From Capitulum mitella (Eukaryota; Arthropoda; Thecostraca; Pollicipedomorpha; Pollicipedidae), in contig CP099839.1 of NCBI GenBank assembly GCA_030062745.1, forward strand, positions 13,054,544 to 13,118,543: a DNA stretch of 64,000 bases. The letters are read 5' to 3'. The translations under genes and the position numbers were made by a program. Positions 50,601 to 58,272 of this stretch are shown piece after piece. Position 1 is the first letter of the stretch; every line of letters begins with the position of its first letter. The notes beneath the pieces are model-generated. The model did not search any database. It saw nothing but the letters and a program-made list of their open reading frames with translations, and had not been told where the DNA came from.

Positions 50601-53448
50601 ACAGGGGGCGCGGATTCGCCTCTCCCCCGAGATCTCGAGAACTACTTGTACTACTACTACTACTACTACTTACGTTTCATTGCAATAGACGGCAATCGAT
50701 TTTTCATGACGTAAACTACGTTTTGATAAACAGAAAACCTCAAAATTTTGAGAGGGGTGGATACAGGGAGACAAAAGTAAAAATTGCAGATATTCTTGAA
50801 CTTGTGATAACTCTCTTGTTCTTGGACCGGTTCAGATGAAATTGGAATTAATCGAGAATATAATAAAATGGCATAATTATGCCTTGGTTCATACATTTGA
50901 AATTTTGAAAGAAAAAAGATTAATGGGCGTTTCCAGGGACTCGGAAATAGGAGAACCAGTTTTTCAAAAACTGGATTAACAAAAATTTAAAAGCACTTTT
51001 TTAATTTCTACTAGTCATGTTATGTTGAAGAAGCATAGATCGTATTACATCGTTTGTAAAATGTTAGCAGAGGCGGTGCCAGGCACATGGAAAAAAGGGA
51101 ACTGTCACAGTCACGTGTTCTTCAGACCAGCTTGCGACTTTTGATCTTAAATGACCTCAAGTGGCCTTAGAATCACTTGGAATGATTTTCTGTGCATTTC
51201 ATATGATTTCAAACCGTCCCTAATAATTTGAATTCACTCTGTTTCTTAAATTCCATTTTACGGCTGTTGGGATATAGGGCACCCTCACTGACATTTTAGG
51301 TTATAGCGCCGTGGCCCGACCTGATATCAAGCTGAAACTCGGTACACAAGTAGAGGGTACCCTTTTACGTTACACGTATTTTGGATTTGGCATTTGAAAG
51401 ATAGCGTCAAAATTATTACTATAAAACCAATTTTTGACTTTCGAACTTGACCTGACCTTGTGAAGTGACCTCAGATGAACAAAATTGTATTTGTATGTTG
51501 CCCAACTATTTACATATACATCCATGTAAAGTTTTAAGTTACATCTTAAAAGAATTATTTTGGCAGCCATTTCCCTTTTACCCTCAACAGGACCAAAAAT
51601 GGCATGAGATACTTCCCAAAAATGTTGTCTGGCTCCGTTCCTGTGCACGATAAAATTACGACATTTTGTCACAGTTCGTAGCAAGAACAGCTAGAAAAGT
51701 CACCAAGCTTCGTGAAGCTGCGTCAAAAACTCTGGAACTGGCAAGCAAAAAATCCGAGAAGGGTGGATTCACCCCCCTGCCGTGAAGAGGGTTAATATTA
51801 AGACGGTTTTCAACACATGTCGCTGTTTTTTGGGAAATTGACGGAATTTCTTTACAACAGTTTGAGTTAGAAGATGCAGACATCAAGTTTCCATCAATGG
51901 GCAAGGTTTCAATGACCTCCGACCACTGGTCTGAGGCCAGGTCACGAATAACTGTTATGGGCCAAAATGCACTGCCATCAGAATCGGCGACGAACGACTC
52001 AGATGGGGTAGAAAATGGCAGAAATGGCTCGTACAGTTGTGAGCAATACCAGGAAGCTCGAAAAGTTTCAGAAAATTGCATATTTTGGAAATAAACAGGC
52101 TCTCGAGAATAAAGCCTTACCAGTTGTGATAACTAATGATTTTTTCAGCGTTGAAGCACGAGGAACTATCACGAGAACCACTTGAGTCAAGAAACAACAC
52201 TTAGAAAGGCTTTTCCGCGAAAATAAAGGAATGCTAAAATTAGTTCCCTTTAATTCCACACCGCGTTTGGCCACGGCGCCCGCCGTGCAGCGGTGCGAAA
52301 ATCTCCGTGCAAAACTTAATGTTTCGGCGTATATATTAAACAGATCAGGGAAATTAGACTTGTATCGGCATCTGCAGACTTTTGCGTGTCCGCTGGTGCC
52401 TTTCACCCAGATTTTGTCAGTCACAGCCCTCGAGATGCAGGCCGTTTCTCGGTCTCATGCGGTCGGCTATGAAAAAACATCGGGGATAAATGGCTTAATA
52501 TTATCCAAAACTAAAAATGATACCAGTTTCGAGTCTTGCTTGTCATGAGCTTTTCAACGGTGCGCTTGTTCTTATGGTGCGACCAGTCGTTCGTGAGTTA
52601 GAGGGAGCGGTCAACATCCCCCCCAGTTGGGCGTGATCGGCGCCGACCGCCAGTCGGGCGTGGGTTAGGGATGGTTGTTTCTTTTCAGTCCTCACCCAGA
52701 TGGTTACATCTCCGGGCCTTGTCCGGCTCCAGATTGTCCAGACGCGCTGGGTGTCCAAACTTTTGCCAAGCTCGGTGTTATGCTGCGCCGAAGACGACGA
52801 AGAGACGATGGGGCCAATTGCCTTAGTCTACCCACCGTTGGCCCCAGTCCCCTAGTGATGCCTCTTGACGCCCTCCCCAGGACGGCCAACCTGATGAACG
52901 GGTTCCAGATGAACGGCCGCTTGGTGGACCCCCAGAAGCAGTCTATCATCGTCGAGCTGCTGCTGATGAAGAAGACACAAAAGCGACTGCAACAGAAAGT
53001 GGTCAGTGCTTCTGTCAGCCGCCACGTAATGCAGAAAAGGAGACCTGATCAATACTGCTGAACAGATCGTTCACACTTTCAATTTGCGCAAGCCGGAATT
53101 TCACTAAAATAAAACAATGGACTCCAGCGGCTTGGAAACGATGCGTGTAATTCCTTGCGCGTTGTGCATCATGTGCGTCGTGCCAAGCTATATGCACTGC
53201 GTTGATGATGCTTCTTTTTTCGTAGCATTTCGCCTTTTGTGATGCGTCAGTTCCCTGTTTCACCTTTGGCCCAGAACGGCGTGAGAAAGCTGCTGCAGTA
53301 CGCGGACAAGCTAGGCCGTCACGATGTCTCCACCAGCCTGGTGATGAACACCATGGCCGCCTCGAACCCGGCTGAGGTCGACATGTGCATCCGGCAGATG
53401 CAGAGTAAGCGCGCACTGTTGCAAAGCGGACCAGCAGCGGCGAAATGA
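23556..53448 (+). CDS. Kinesin-3 family motor, KLP-6/KIF28 type, 19 exons
   Basis: A plus-strand microtubule motor of about 1000 residues. Exons: 23556-23600, 26061-26264, 29380-29512, 29967-30167, 30559-30778, 31575-31698, 32801-32939, 33811-33966, 34189-34319, 34415-34581, 40067-40204, 40522-40673, 43929-44142, 44636-44770, 45163-45309, 46101-46247, 46540-46796, 52881-53001, 53275-53448. The N-terminal motor has P-loop GQTGSGKS (about residue 110), switch I NETSSRAH and switch II LVDLAGSE. A coiled-coil neck follows, then an FHA domain (about 455-590), a conserved kinesin-3 block with [15 protein letters not shown], a C2-like segment ([18 protein letters not shown]) and a helical C-terminus. 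The order matches the KLP-6/KIF28 subgroup, not KIF1/KIF13, which carry PH or CAP-Gly tails. Every junction fits in phase except exon 12 to 13. The first intron is AT-AC. Confidence 0.93.
23601..26060 (+). other. U12-type AT-AC intron 1 of the kinesin gene
   Basis: The 5' splice site is ATATCCTTTT. The 3' end carries a TTCCTTGAC branch sequence at 26042-26050, with the branch A eleven bases before the terminal AC at 26059-26060. All three fit the minor spliceosome consensus. The 2.46-kb body contains two GC-rich, CpG-dense blocks (about 24220-24480 and 25330-25830). The second of these has TGACGTCA/TGACGTG repeats near 25485-25710. Confidence 0.88.
26061..26264 (+). CDS. KLP-6/KIF28 exon 2
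   Basis: Sixty-eight codons beginning [15 protein letters not shown] and containing [13 protein letters not shown]. The donor is CAG|gtgggc. This is the second part of the motor core. Confidence 0.95.
26265..28884. other. Kinesin intron 2, first part
   Basis: GC-rich just after the exon, then ordinary sequence with a C run at 28606-28618. Open frames here show no family similarity. No exon recognised. Confidence 0.55.
28885..29210 (-). mobile_element. Degraded non-LTR retrotransposon reverse transcriptase fragment
   Basis: On the minus strand one frame reads [16 protein letters not shown], a decayed form of the RT motif with SGVPQGSVLGP. It is followed in another frame by [29 protein letters not shown], the region after the catalytic F-ADD-box in Jockey/CR1-type elements. 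The catalytic aspartates are lost and the frames are broken, so the copy is dead. Confidence 0.8.
29380..29512 (+). CDS. KLP-6/KIF28 exon 3 (P-loop)
   Basis: It contains [18 protein letters not shown]. The acceptor is attttgtag|GAG. The donor G|gtccca is poor, but the phase and the [13 protein letters not shown] join support it. Confidence 0.94.
29967..30167 (+). CDS. KLP-6/KIF28 exon 4
   Basis: It encodes [17 protein letters not shown], then [17 protein letters not shown] and [10 protein letters not shown]. The YNE-V-DLL motif is diagnostic of kinesin motors. The acceptor is tttcag|GT and the donor G|gtaaga. Confidence 0.95.
30559..30778 (+). CDS. KLP-6/KIF28 exon 5 (switch I, switch II)
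   Basis: It encodes [37 protein letters not shown] and NLVDLAG, ending inside the Ser codon of AGSE (AG|gtaggc). Confidence 0.96.
31210..31570. repeat. Degenerate GTCAGTGAC-rich minisatellite before exon 6
   Basis: Irregular units around ACGTCAGAGACTACC and GTCACCGACACC fill the 3' part of intron 5. They keep the plus-strand frame 31282-31908 open into exon 6, but the AGSE split codon shows the exon begins at 31575. Confidence 0.7.
31575..31698 (+). CDS. KLP-6/KIF28 exon 6
   Basis: It completes [20 protein letters not shown] and continues with [18 protein letters not shown]. The acceptor is gccaacag|T and the donor CAG|gtgagg. Confidence 0.96.
32665..32834 (+). repeat. Tandem duplication of the exon 7 acceptor region
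   Basis: About 32665-32750 and 32760-32834 share a GCGTCTGACCT tract, a pyrimidine tract, the CCCCAG acceptor and an exon-like start. The upstream copy would encode TRKPFRDF beside the true TRVPFRDS. The offset is 89 bp. Confidence 0.8.
32801..32939 (+). CDS. KLP-6/KIF28 exon 7
   Basis: It encodes [20 protein letters not shown] and [11 protein letters not shown], the end of the motor. The acceptor is ctccccag|ACC. A diverged copy of this acceptor and exon start lies 89 bp upstream. Confidence 0.96.
32940..33810. other. Kinesin intron 7
   Basis: Unique-looking sequence with no exon or known repeat. The stretch before exon 8 is pyrimidine-rich. Confidence 0.55.
33811..33966 (+). CDS. KLP-6/KIF28 exon 8 (neck)
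   Basis: It encodes [20 protein letters not shown], then [15 protein letters not shown], the start of the neck coiled coil. The donor is A G|gtcagc. Confidence 0.94.
34189..34319 (+). CDS. KLP-6/KIF28 exon 9 (coiled coil)
   Basis: Highly charged helical sequence ([19 protein letters not shown].., EEKLRAAK). The acceptor is tccatcag|AA and the donor TCC|gtgagt. Confidence 0.93.
34415..34581 (+). CDS. KLP-6/KIF28 exon 10 (FHA start)
   Basis: It encodes [20 protein letters not shown] and [10 protein letters not shown], the first strands of the FHA domain. The donor is GG|gtaggt. Confidence 0.94.
34582..37913. other. Kinesin intron 10, first part
   Basis: AT-rich with a G run (about 35940-35956) and a GC-rich block around 36070-36370. 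No exon recognised. Confidence 0.55.
36214..36315. repeat. Two tandem 51-bp units
   Basis: Both units contain TGTCCTGGCCGTTCGGTGGG and a TGTTTGACGGGGAACTA end, offset by 51 bp and nearly identical, so the duplication is recent. Confidence 0.93.
37914..39076 (+). repeat. Family A repeat copy 2
   Basis: It begins TTAGCCCTGTTCCCGTA and ends ACGGGAAAAGGGCTAA, inverted ends of the same type as copy 1 but with TTAA mutated to TTAG/CTAA. It shares GGCGCCAGGGGTATGAGAAA and GACATTTTAGGTCATAG internally with the other copies. No ORF. Confidence 0.75.
39077..40066. other. Kinesin intron 10, last part
   Basis: No exon or repeat identified. Open frames at 39211-39522 and 39597-39987 have no family features. 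Confidence 0.5.
40067..40204 (+). CDS. KLP-6/KIF28 exon 11 (FHA)
   Basis: It encodes [20 protein letters not shown] through [17 protein letters not shown]. The IQxxHAII and VNG elements are typical of kinesin-3 FHA domains. The acceptor is gttgcag|G and the donor AG|gtcggc. Confidence 0.95.
40522..40673 (+). CDS. KLP-6/KIF28 exon 12 (FHA end)
   Basis: It encodes [19 protein letters not shown], then [18 protein letters not shown]. It is taken to end at ACA G|gtacac (phase 1), which does not match the phase of exon 13. The end is therefore provisional, or a micro-exon is missing. Confidence 0.85.
40961..43828 (+). mobile_element. DNA transposon with long inverted ends and a decayed transposase
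   Basis: The left arm (about 40961-41525) and right arm (about 43408-43828, reversed) match from GTCATTCCATGC at the outer ends to CTGTTCTGTGAACAG inside. The left arm has about 165 extra bases (41240-41405). Between the arms are pieces of one transposase in shifted frames: [10 protein letters not shown] near 42030, [16 protein letters not shown] near 42340 and [14 protein letters not shown] near 42690. The HGKGPCDGIGG-like motif is characteristic of a transposase family common in arthropod genomes. I cannot place the family by name. No clean target duplication is seen. Confidence 0.8.
41860..42947 (+). pseudogene. Broken transposase of the long-inverted-repeat element
   Basis: The coding remnants lie in at least two frames with stops (a stop after YMQ at 42130, another near 42445). 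The C-terminal part ([20 protein letters not shown]) is readable in the frame at 42462-42947. Too damaged to be active. Confidence 0.75.
43929..44142 (+). CDS. KLP-6/KIF28 exon 13
   Basis: After the pyrimidine-rich acceptor ctttttcttag it encodes [40 protein letters not shown] and [13 protein letters not shown], a block conserved in this kinesin-3 subgroup. The donor is GAG|gtcggt. The start needs a two-base carry-over from the previous exon. Confidence 0.88.
44143..44635. other. Kinesin intron 13
   Basis: No repeat or exon recognised. A short imperfect palindrome around TTCTTTTGCGCACGCAAAAG lies near 44310-44332. Confidence 0.5.
44636..44770 (+). CDS. KLP-6/KIF28 exon 14
   Basis: Forty-five codons with [20 protein letters not shown] and EEWDLPE. 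The acceptor is tttttgcag|GTG and the donor GAG|gttagt. Confidence 0.94.
45163..45309 (+). CDS. KLP-6/KIF28 exon 15
   Basis: Forty-nine codons with [20 protein letters not shown] and [14 protein letters not shown]. The acceptor is gtttttcag|GAA and the donor AAC|gtgagt. Confidence 0.94.
45310..46100. other. Kinesin intron 15
   Basis: No repeat, RNA gene or exon recognised. A long pyrimidine tract precedes exon 16. Confidence 0.5.
46101..46247 (+). CDS. KLP-6/KIF28 exon 16 (C2-like start)
   Basis: It encodes [20 protein letters not shown], then [20 protein letters not shown]. The acidic run and the VKV..ARGLP-type strand resemble the start of a C2 fold. The acceptor is cttttttcag|ATC and the donor ACG|gtgagc. 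Confidence 0.93.
46540..46796 (+). CDS. KLP-6/KIF28 exon 17 (C2-like)
   Basis: It encodes [33 protein letters not shown] and ICVQVLGKH. The DVYCKYK..TNPVFN..VQVLG pattern fits a C2 domain. The donor is AG|gtgagg. Confidence 0.94.
47007..48173 (-). repeat. Family A repeat copy 4
   Basis: The reverse-oriented copy: its 5' end (TTAACCCTATTCC on the minus strand) is at 48173 and its 3' end at 47007-47010 (TTAA). Internal matches with copies 1-3 extend over the full length, including CTTGACCTGACCTTGTGAAA. It lies directly beside family B. Confidence 0.75.
48334..50394 (+). mobile_element. Tigger/pogo DNA transposon, near-intact
   Basis: The ends are perfect inverted repeats of about 23 bp (CCGTAATCACCCAAGTATAA.. 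at the left), flanked by TA on both sides, the target duplication of the Tc1/mariner-pogo superfamily. Subterminal copies of GGGGGAGCATTATACTTG occur at about 48394 and 50347, with a variant near 50294. The right end repeats GCATTATACTTGGGT twice in tandem. Length is 2061 bp. It sits in kinesin intron 17, inserted into a family B repeat. Confidence 0.93.
48895..50211 (+). pseudogene. Pogo/Tigger transposase with one in-frame stop
   Basis: The frame opens at [20 protein letters not shown] and has an N-terminal DNA-binding HTH region of CENP-B/pogo type. The DDE core has Asp172 in GNMDETP, Asp279 in VWDQFRAH and probably Asp315 in [14 protein letters not shown], a DD35D spacing. It stops at TGA 49966-49968, then continues in the same frame as [14 protein letters not shown] to an acidic tail ([14 protein letters not shown]) and the natural stop at 50211. 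Family members usually have Trp before VKEAWD, so TGG to TGA is the likely change. The truncated 357-residue product would still hold the core. Confidence 0.9.
50553..51795 (+). repeat. Family A repeat copy 3
   Basis: It is flanked by TTAA at 50553-50556 and 51792-51795 and begins TTAACCCTATTCTCGG. A short CTA/ACT run lies at about 50643-50670. It is inserted in family B, at the point where the intact B copy has CTAAG. Confidence 0.82.
52101..52880. other. Kinesin intron 17, last part
   Basis: No exon or recognised repeat. A pair of similar short sequences (CCCCAGTTGGGCGTGATCGG and a GCCAGTCGGGCGTG variant) lies near 52620-52665. Confidence 0.5.
52881..53001 (+). CDS. KLP-6/KIF28 exon 18
   Basis: Forty codons with [20 protein letters not shown] and [17 protein letters not shown], a predicted helix. 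The acceptor is cctccccag|G after a 6.1-kb intron filled with repeats; the donor is GTG|gtcagt. Confidence 0.92.
53275..53448 (+). CDS. KLP-6/KIF28 exon 19 (stop codon)
   Basis: It encodes [20 protein letters not shown] to the stop TGA at 53446-53448. A CAG A|gtaagc sequence inside it (about 53402) could serve as a donor, so a longer isoform is possible. No AATAAA was seen close downstream. Confidence 0.87.
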   Translation, partial: NGVRKLLQYADKLGRHDVSTSLVMNTMAASNPAEVDMCIRQMQSKRALLQSGPAAAK

Positions 53449-56400
53449 GGAGATCGTGACGCTTGCCGTGTGAAAGGCGTGGCGAGTTGATTCAACGCAC
53501 GGAACGGATATGGCTGTTTGTGTGATTATGTGGTGTAATGGGCCATCTTGGCCGCACTCAGTAGTACGTTGCGTCTTGAGGTGCTTCAGGATGGGAAGAT
53601 TGTAACTGTTATGGAGGCCGTCATGAAACTGAAGATCGAAATGATGGCTTCTCACGGCATGCTCTGCGGTATTGCTTAAAAGCAGCACGTGTTCTCATCC
53701 GGAGCCGACTTCCTCCTTGAATGATATGTTTATTTCCGTTAGCTGACAAGCCCTTCTTCCCATTGCCGACTTTGCCCGTGGCCGCAATATGAGACGGGTG
53801 TCTGCTGCCTGTCTGTATGTCTGCTGTTGGCTGCTGAGAGGGGCTGCCGGTAGCCGGTCTGTTTTTTTCCGCCAGATGACAGGGATGACGGCCGTAGGAG
53901 CGGCAGCAAAGCCAGCAATGGCTTGGACAGCGCCGTGTGCATCGTCATGTAGACAGAGATTAACCATCCTGCTGCCACATACTCAGCGAACTTCTGAAAA
54001 TTGGCCATTACAAGCAGCAGAGCACTGGTGTATCGGGAAACGAGTGAAATGAAAAGGAATATTTTGGCGCCATGACATAGCTGGGACTAAGCAGCGGATC
54101 TGGTGAAAACTGAAAGTTAAAGTAACTCTGAGGGCTTACGATCGGCCTGCCTAAACACGGTCATGTGTCTCAATAACGCTAGTTGCGGAAGATAAAAGGA
54201 TAGCAATTTTTCATTGTTGAAAAGAGCAAGTCGGTCGGCCGACGCTATTCGTTAGAAATCGCTTCGTAGCCTATGGGAGATAAAGCTGTAAATTTATGCC
54301 ACGCGGGATTTAGTCAAAATACTTGCAGCAAATGCCTGTCACGCATGACTCAGTCTACGTGTTTGCACATCTGTAGACAGAGCGTAATCGTAATCAGAGC
54401 CACAGGCAAGGCCATTTCCAAGATGAGTGCCTATTTTTGAAGCTGAAGGAGCTTTTGTCACCAGATGCGACCAAGTGATCGACCGGGTACGCAGCAACCA
54501 GAACTTTTTATTAATTTGAATAGCATCGAAGCCTGCGTCTTTGACGCTTGTAATTAAAGCTCCTCTATTCTGTGAGGACGGGTACAAAAATGTTTGGGTG
54601 AAGTTCCTTGTGAGTTGATTCTTGTACCCCAGGTAATGTGCATAGTATCAAATACACACTGAAATGGTTTAGTTTAATGCATATCGTTAAGAGTACATAC
54701 CACAATCACGGATTTTTATTCGGCTTATGCTAGGAGTTTTTAATCCGATTGCGGACTTATCAGAAATTACCGACGCAATCTGTGCTGTTATAACAAAGGT
54801 ATCAATGAAGCGAAATATGTCGTCTGTTGCAATTTTACGCCAGATGTTTTTTCGGCCTTGTAACTGCAGGATTATCATCGCGAAGGAGTGCGTTGTCTCC
54901 ACGTGGACATTGTCTGCATTTGTTCTTGTCAGTCTACCTTTTTATTTATCAGTCTTCTAGAGATAAGACGATTTGAAGCCATGTCTCTTCGTATTTGCCC
55001 GCGAGTTGCTTTATCTTGTGAAACAAGCAGCCAACAGCTATGTACCTCACGCAACTACATGCTTCCGCTGTTGTTTGTACAGCTGGCGTTTTGTGGCACC
55101 AGCTTCAGATGTGTTTGCTTTTACGCAAACATATATGTATAAACGCCTTTTGTGGTTACGGATGCGTGTGTTATCTATCGATTGAATGAATTCCAAGACA
55201 TGTTATAACGAGGAGTCCGTGGCTTCGTTAGTGGATTTGCAATTGGAAAAGCTGGAACTGGAATTCGCATTTGGAAAGCTGGAAGATAAAAACAGCATGT
55301 CTGCCCTTACCGTCAAAATTTTCTGTAACATTTGTTTTATTATTTGAATCTTCTTGCCACTGTCACATATATAACGTGTTTGTTTTTACCTACACAATCA
55401 AAGTTTATAGCTTATATTTGTATTTAAAAGAAACATAAATTGTCTAATGGTGCTGAGTAAGGTCTTCGACACCCGACAACTCGCCATTTAGGGACAGAAA
55501 TTGACTAAAATGTTATGACTGTTCCGCACGCTCGTAGACGTGAGCTAGACTGTCGACATCTCTGAGCTGCTGGTATGTCGAAGAGCATATACCTGTGGCT
55601 GGCTGCTCCGGTTATTTGGCTGGTTGCGAACTGTGATACTCGAGGATTGTACTTTCTTGTGTCACAAAATTCATTTCAATATTCCGCACGTTTCGCAAAA
55701 TACCGTAATGTAATAATTTTGTTTCTTGAAATGCAAATACACCTTTTCCTGTATCTATCTGTTTTTTTTTTTTATAAAACAAAGTTTGACATGCGACGGT
55801 GGTGAAAATGTTCGGCTTTGTCACAACGGAACAGTACGTTGCGGTTGCAATATGCGTTGGAGTAGGATGTCAATAAACGTGACTCCACCCAAATTTTTTC
55901 AAGACCTCAGCATCACGTCCCTGGTGTTACTTAGAAGTGATGCCCTCACAATGTTCCATTGTCCGCCGAATATTCTTTTATGTTTTGGCCATTTTAGTTA
56001 CCAGTGCCGCTTTTTCTTTTTACGATGGCTGTTTGCTGCTGTCTGCTTCTTGTTGCCGGACAACGCAAAATTAGGCGCAAGAACAAGGAAGAATGAAGGG
56101 GTTGGAGACATGTCTTAAGACAGGTGCTTCCATGCATAGTCGTAGGACAAATTTTTGAAATGTAAGGATGGTTGGAGACATGGTGTTGTCGCCCCTCATC
56201 TAATTCCCACGAGTATATGGAAGTGCTATTATTAGAGACCACGGTGTCTACAATAAAAAACGTAAAAGGGGAAAGCAGTTACGTAGTGACGGTTGCTTGT
56301 GGTAGGCGCTAGTTTATGTTTAAGATACAGGCACTACATGTGATAAAATGGAACAGGTAGAGGGGACAAAAAAACCCTGTGTAATTTCTTGAACACCCCT

Positions 56401-57480
56401 ATGCAGCTATGCTTTCATATGAACTTCAAACGTTTTTGTGCAATATTTGTTTCGAATCTAATTGAGGATATATCAGTTTTCCCTCTCTAGATCCAAGGCG
56501 TACAACATAAAGTCCTCGTGAGCACCGTGTCCGCAACTGTGACAGGCATGCACGCCGCCAGTAAGGCGTGCTCCGTTGATTTACCAACGATTCCGCCAAG
56601 TTACCAGACCGGTAACGGTGAATGTCGGCTACCGTGTATCATTCCTCAATTACCTGGCTTCGTGCTCATTCGGCGAACGGTGTTTTATCACCACATTTGC
56701 GTTGCCGTTGCTCGGGCGCGTGCACAGTCGGAGAGGGATCCTCCGGTTGGCGCATGAGCTGCGTTATAGACGGCGCCACGGTCGACCGGCCAAGCGCGAC
56801 CAGATTGCGCTGCCCGGCACCTTCCATGCGATCGGCCCACGACACCCAGCGGTAAGGCGGGGCGTGTCGCGCATTAGTTCCGAGAGATACCCGTAATGAC
56901 TCACGGCCGGAAACGCAGCCTCTGCGACCGTCAGTTGCGGTGAGATAACTGGACCCGGCCCGCACTGGATCAGGATGCTAACCGTTGCTTCCGGAGTTCT
57001 GAGCCAAGGGTTCGGCTTCTGGCACGTGCTGATGCGACCTTGTGCGACCCTACACCGCGATCTGAGAAATGGAATATTTCCATCAGCGTATGCATAATCT
57101 TCCCTCATAAAAACGGTGTTGTTTACCAAAAGGGATGGCATGGTCCGGTCTTTCGCGAGCCATAACCTTTGTGGTTGCGAGAGGTTCATTCAGTGTGAGG
57201 TATTTGAGACCAAGCAATATCTGCTGTTGTTGGAAGGTTTTTTTGCCGTTCATCCAGAAGAATTCTGAGAAATGTAATTTTTTGCCATGGGTTGGCATTT
57301 TCCAATTCCTGTTTGTCTTGCTATGTCTTCAGATAATTTAATTGCGCGAAATATGTGTCACAGGTTCGAATGCATAATTACTGAAAATGAAATGGAGCGT
57401 CCTCCAAATGCGATCATTGTGGAAACACAGCCCTGAGTCATGGACTTCTTTTGCGCTTAACAAGCGTTGCGTCTAAAGAA
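53449..57480. other. Intergenic between kinesin and transporter
   Basis: AT-rich sequence without a recognisable gene, RNA or transposon in any frame. The open frames here are short and lack family motifs. Confidence 0.5.
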
Positions 57481-57499
57481 ACTGCAGGAAAATGCAAGC

Positions 57500-58107
57500 T
57501 GCGCCGCAGTTTCAAGCCGCTTTCGACCAGCGTCCCAGACGCCTGTTGTGGCTGTCACGCCACGACCCGCCTCCCTCTGCAAACCTTGCCCGGCCCAGTT
57601 CCCTCCGATAAAGAGCCGCTCTCCAGGCGGCCGCCGCGGCGCTGGCCGGCCGGTCCGGCCGTGACCGCCTGAGGGCACTGGAGCGCGGCGCCGGCGGCGG
57701 CGGCGCCGGCGGCGGCAGTCGTACATCGGCCCGCGCCCGCGCTCCGCTGGTGCCGCTGATTGCCGCAGCGGCGGGTCGGCGTGCGGTCAGCGGTAATTGA
57801 TGCGCGAGGATCGGACTGTGACGCGGACCAGTTCGAGTCGGCAGTCCGATTAGCTGGAGGTGCGCGGGTGGCTCGGAAGAAGTGGACGCCGCGTGGCAGC
57901 GTGTGGCCCGCGACCTTGTGACCCTCTGACCCAGAGATGGGTGATGGTCAGCAGTGTGGTAATATTCTACCACAGTGCTTCTGTTCCGGCGCTGTTTTCT
58001 ATACCATTGGCTGGTGGTAGGGTGCGCCGCGCACTCTGCGATGCCGCTGATCCTCCTACACGGCTGAGTCGAGAGGAACGCCAGCAGCTGCGTGTGTCGA
58101 CTCAGTG
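57500..58107 (+). promoter_or_regulatory. CpG-rich block upstream of the SLC22 start
   Basis: GC-rich with a GCC/GGC run (about 57685-57717), then an inverted CCAAT box (ATTGG near 58007) and a TATA-like CTATACC just before it. The position and composition suit a promoter and 5' UTR. The transcription start cannot be read from sequence. Confidence 0.4.
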
Positions 58108-58272
58108 ATGCTGGACGGTGAGACCCATGTGGACGAGCTTCTACGGTCGCTGGGTGATCCGGGGAAGTACCAGATCCTGGTGATGGTGCTGCTCTGCTTC
58201 AACTACGTGCCAGTGGCGGTGAACCACATGCTGATGATATTCTACGGATTCACGCCGCCCCACAACTGCAGG
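58108..58272 (+). CDS. SLC22 exon 1
   Basis: ATG at 58108; 55 codons. Cytosolic N-terminus, then the hydrophobic segment ILVMVLLCFNYVPVAVNHM, ending PPHNCR|gtaagt. Confidence 0.9.

Larger units (their letters stand above)
48174..52100 (+). repeat. Family B repeat, interrupted copy (B2)
   Basis: B sequence occurs at 48174-48333, 50397-50552 and 51796-52100, together about 620 bp and collinear with the intact copy at 6095-6735. The first break is a TA-flanked Tigger element, the second a TTAA-flanked family A copy. Confidence 0.8.
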
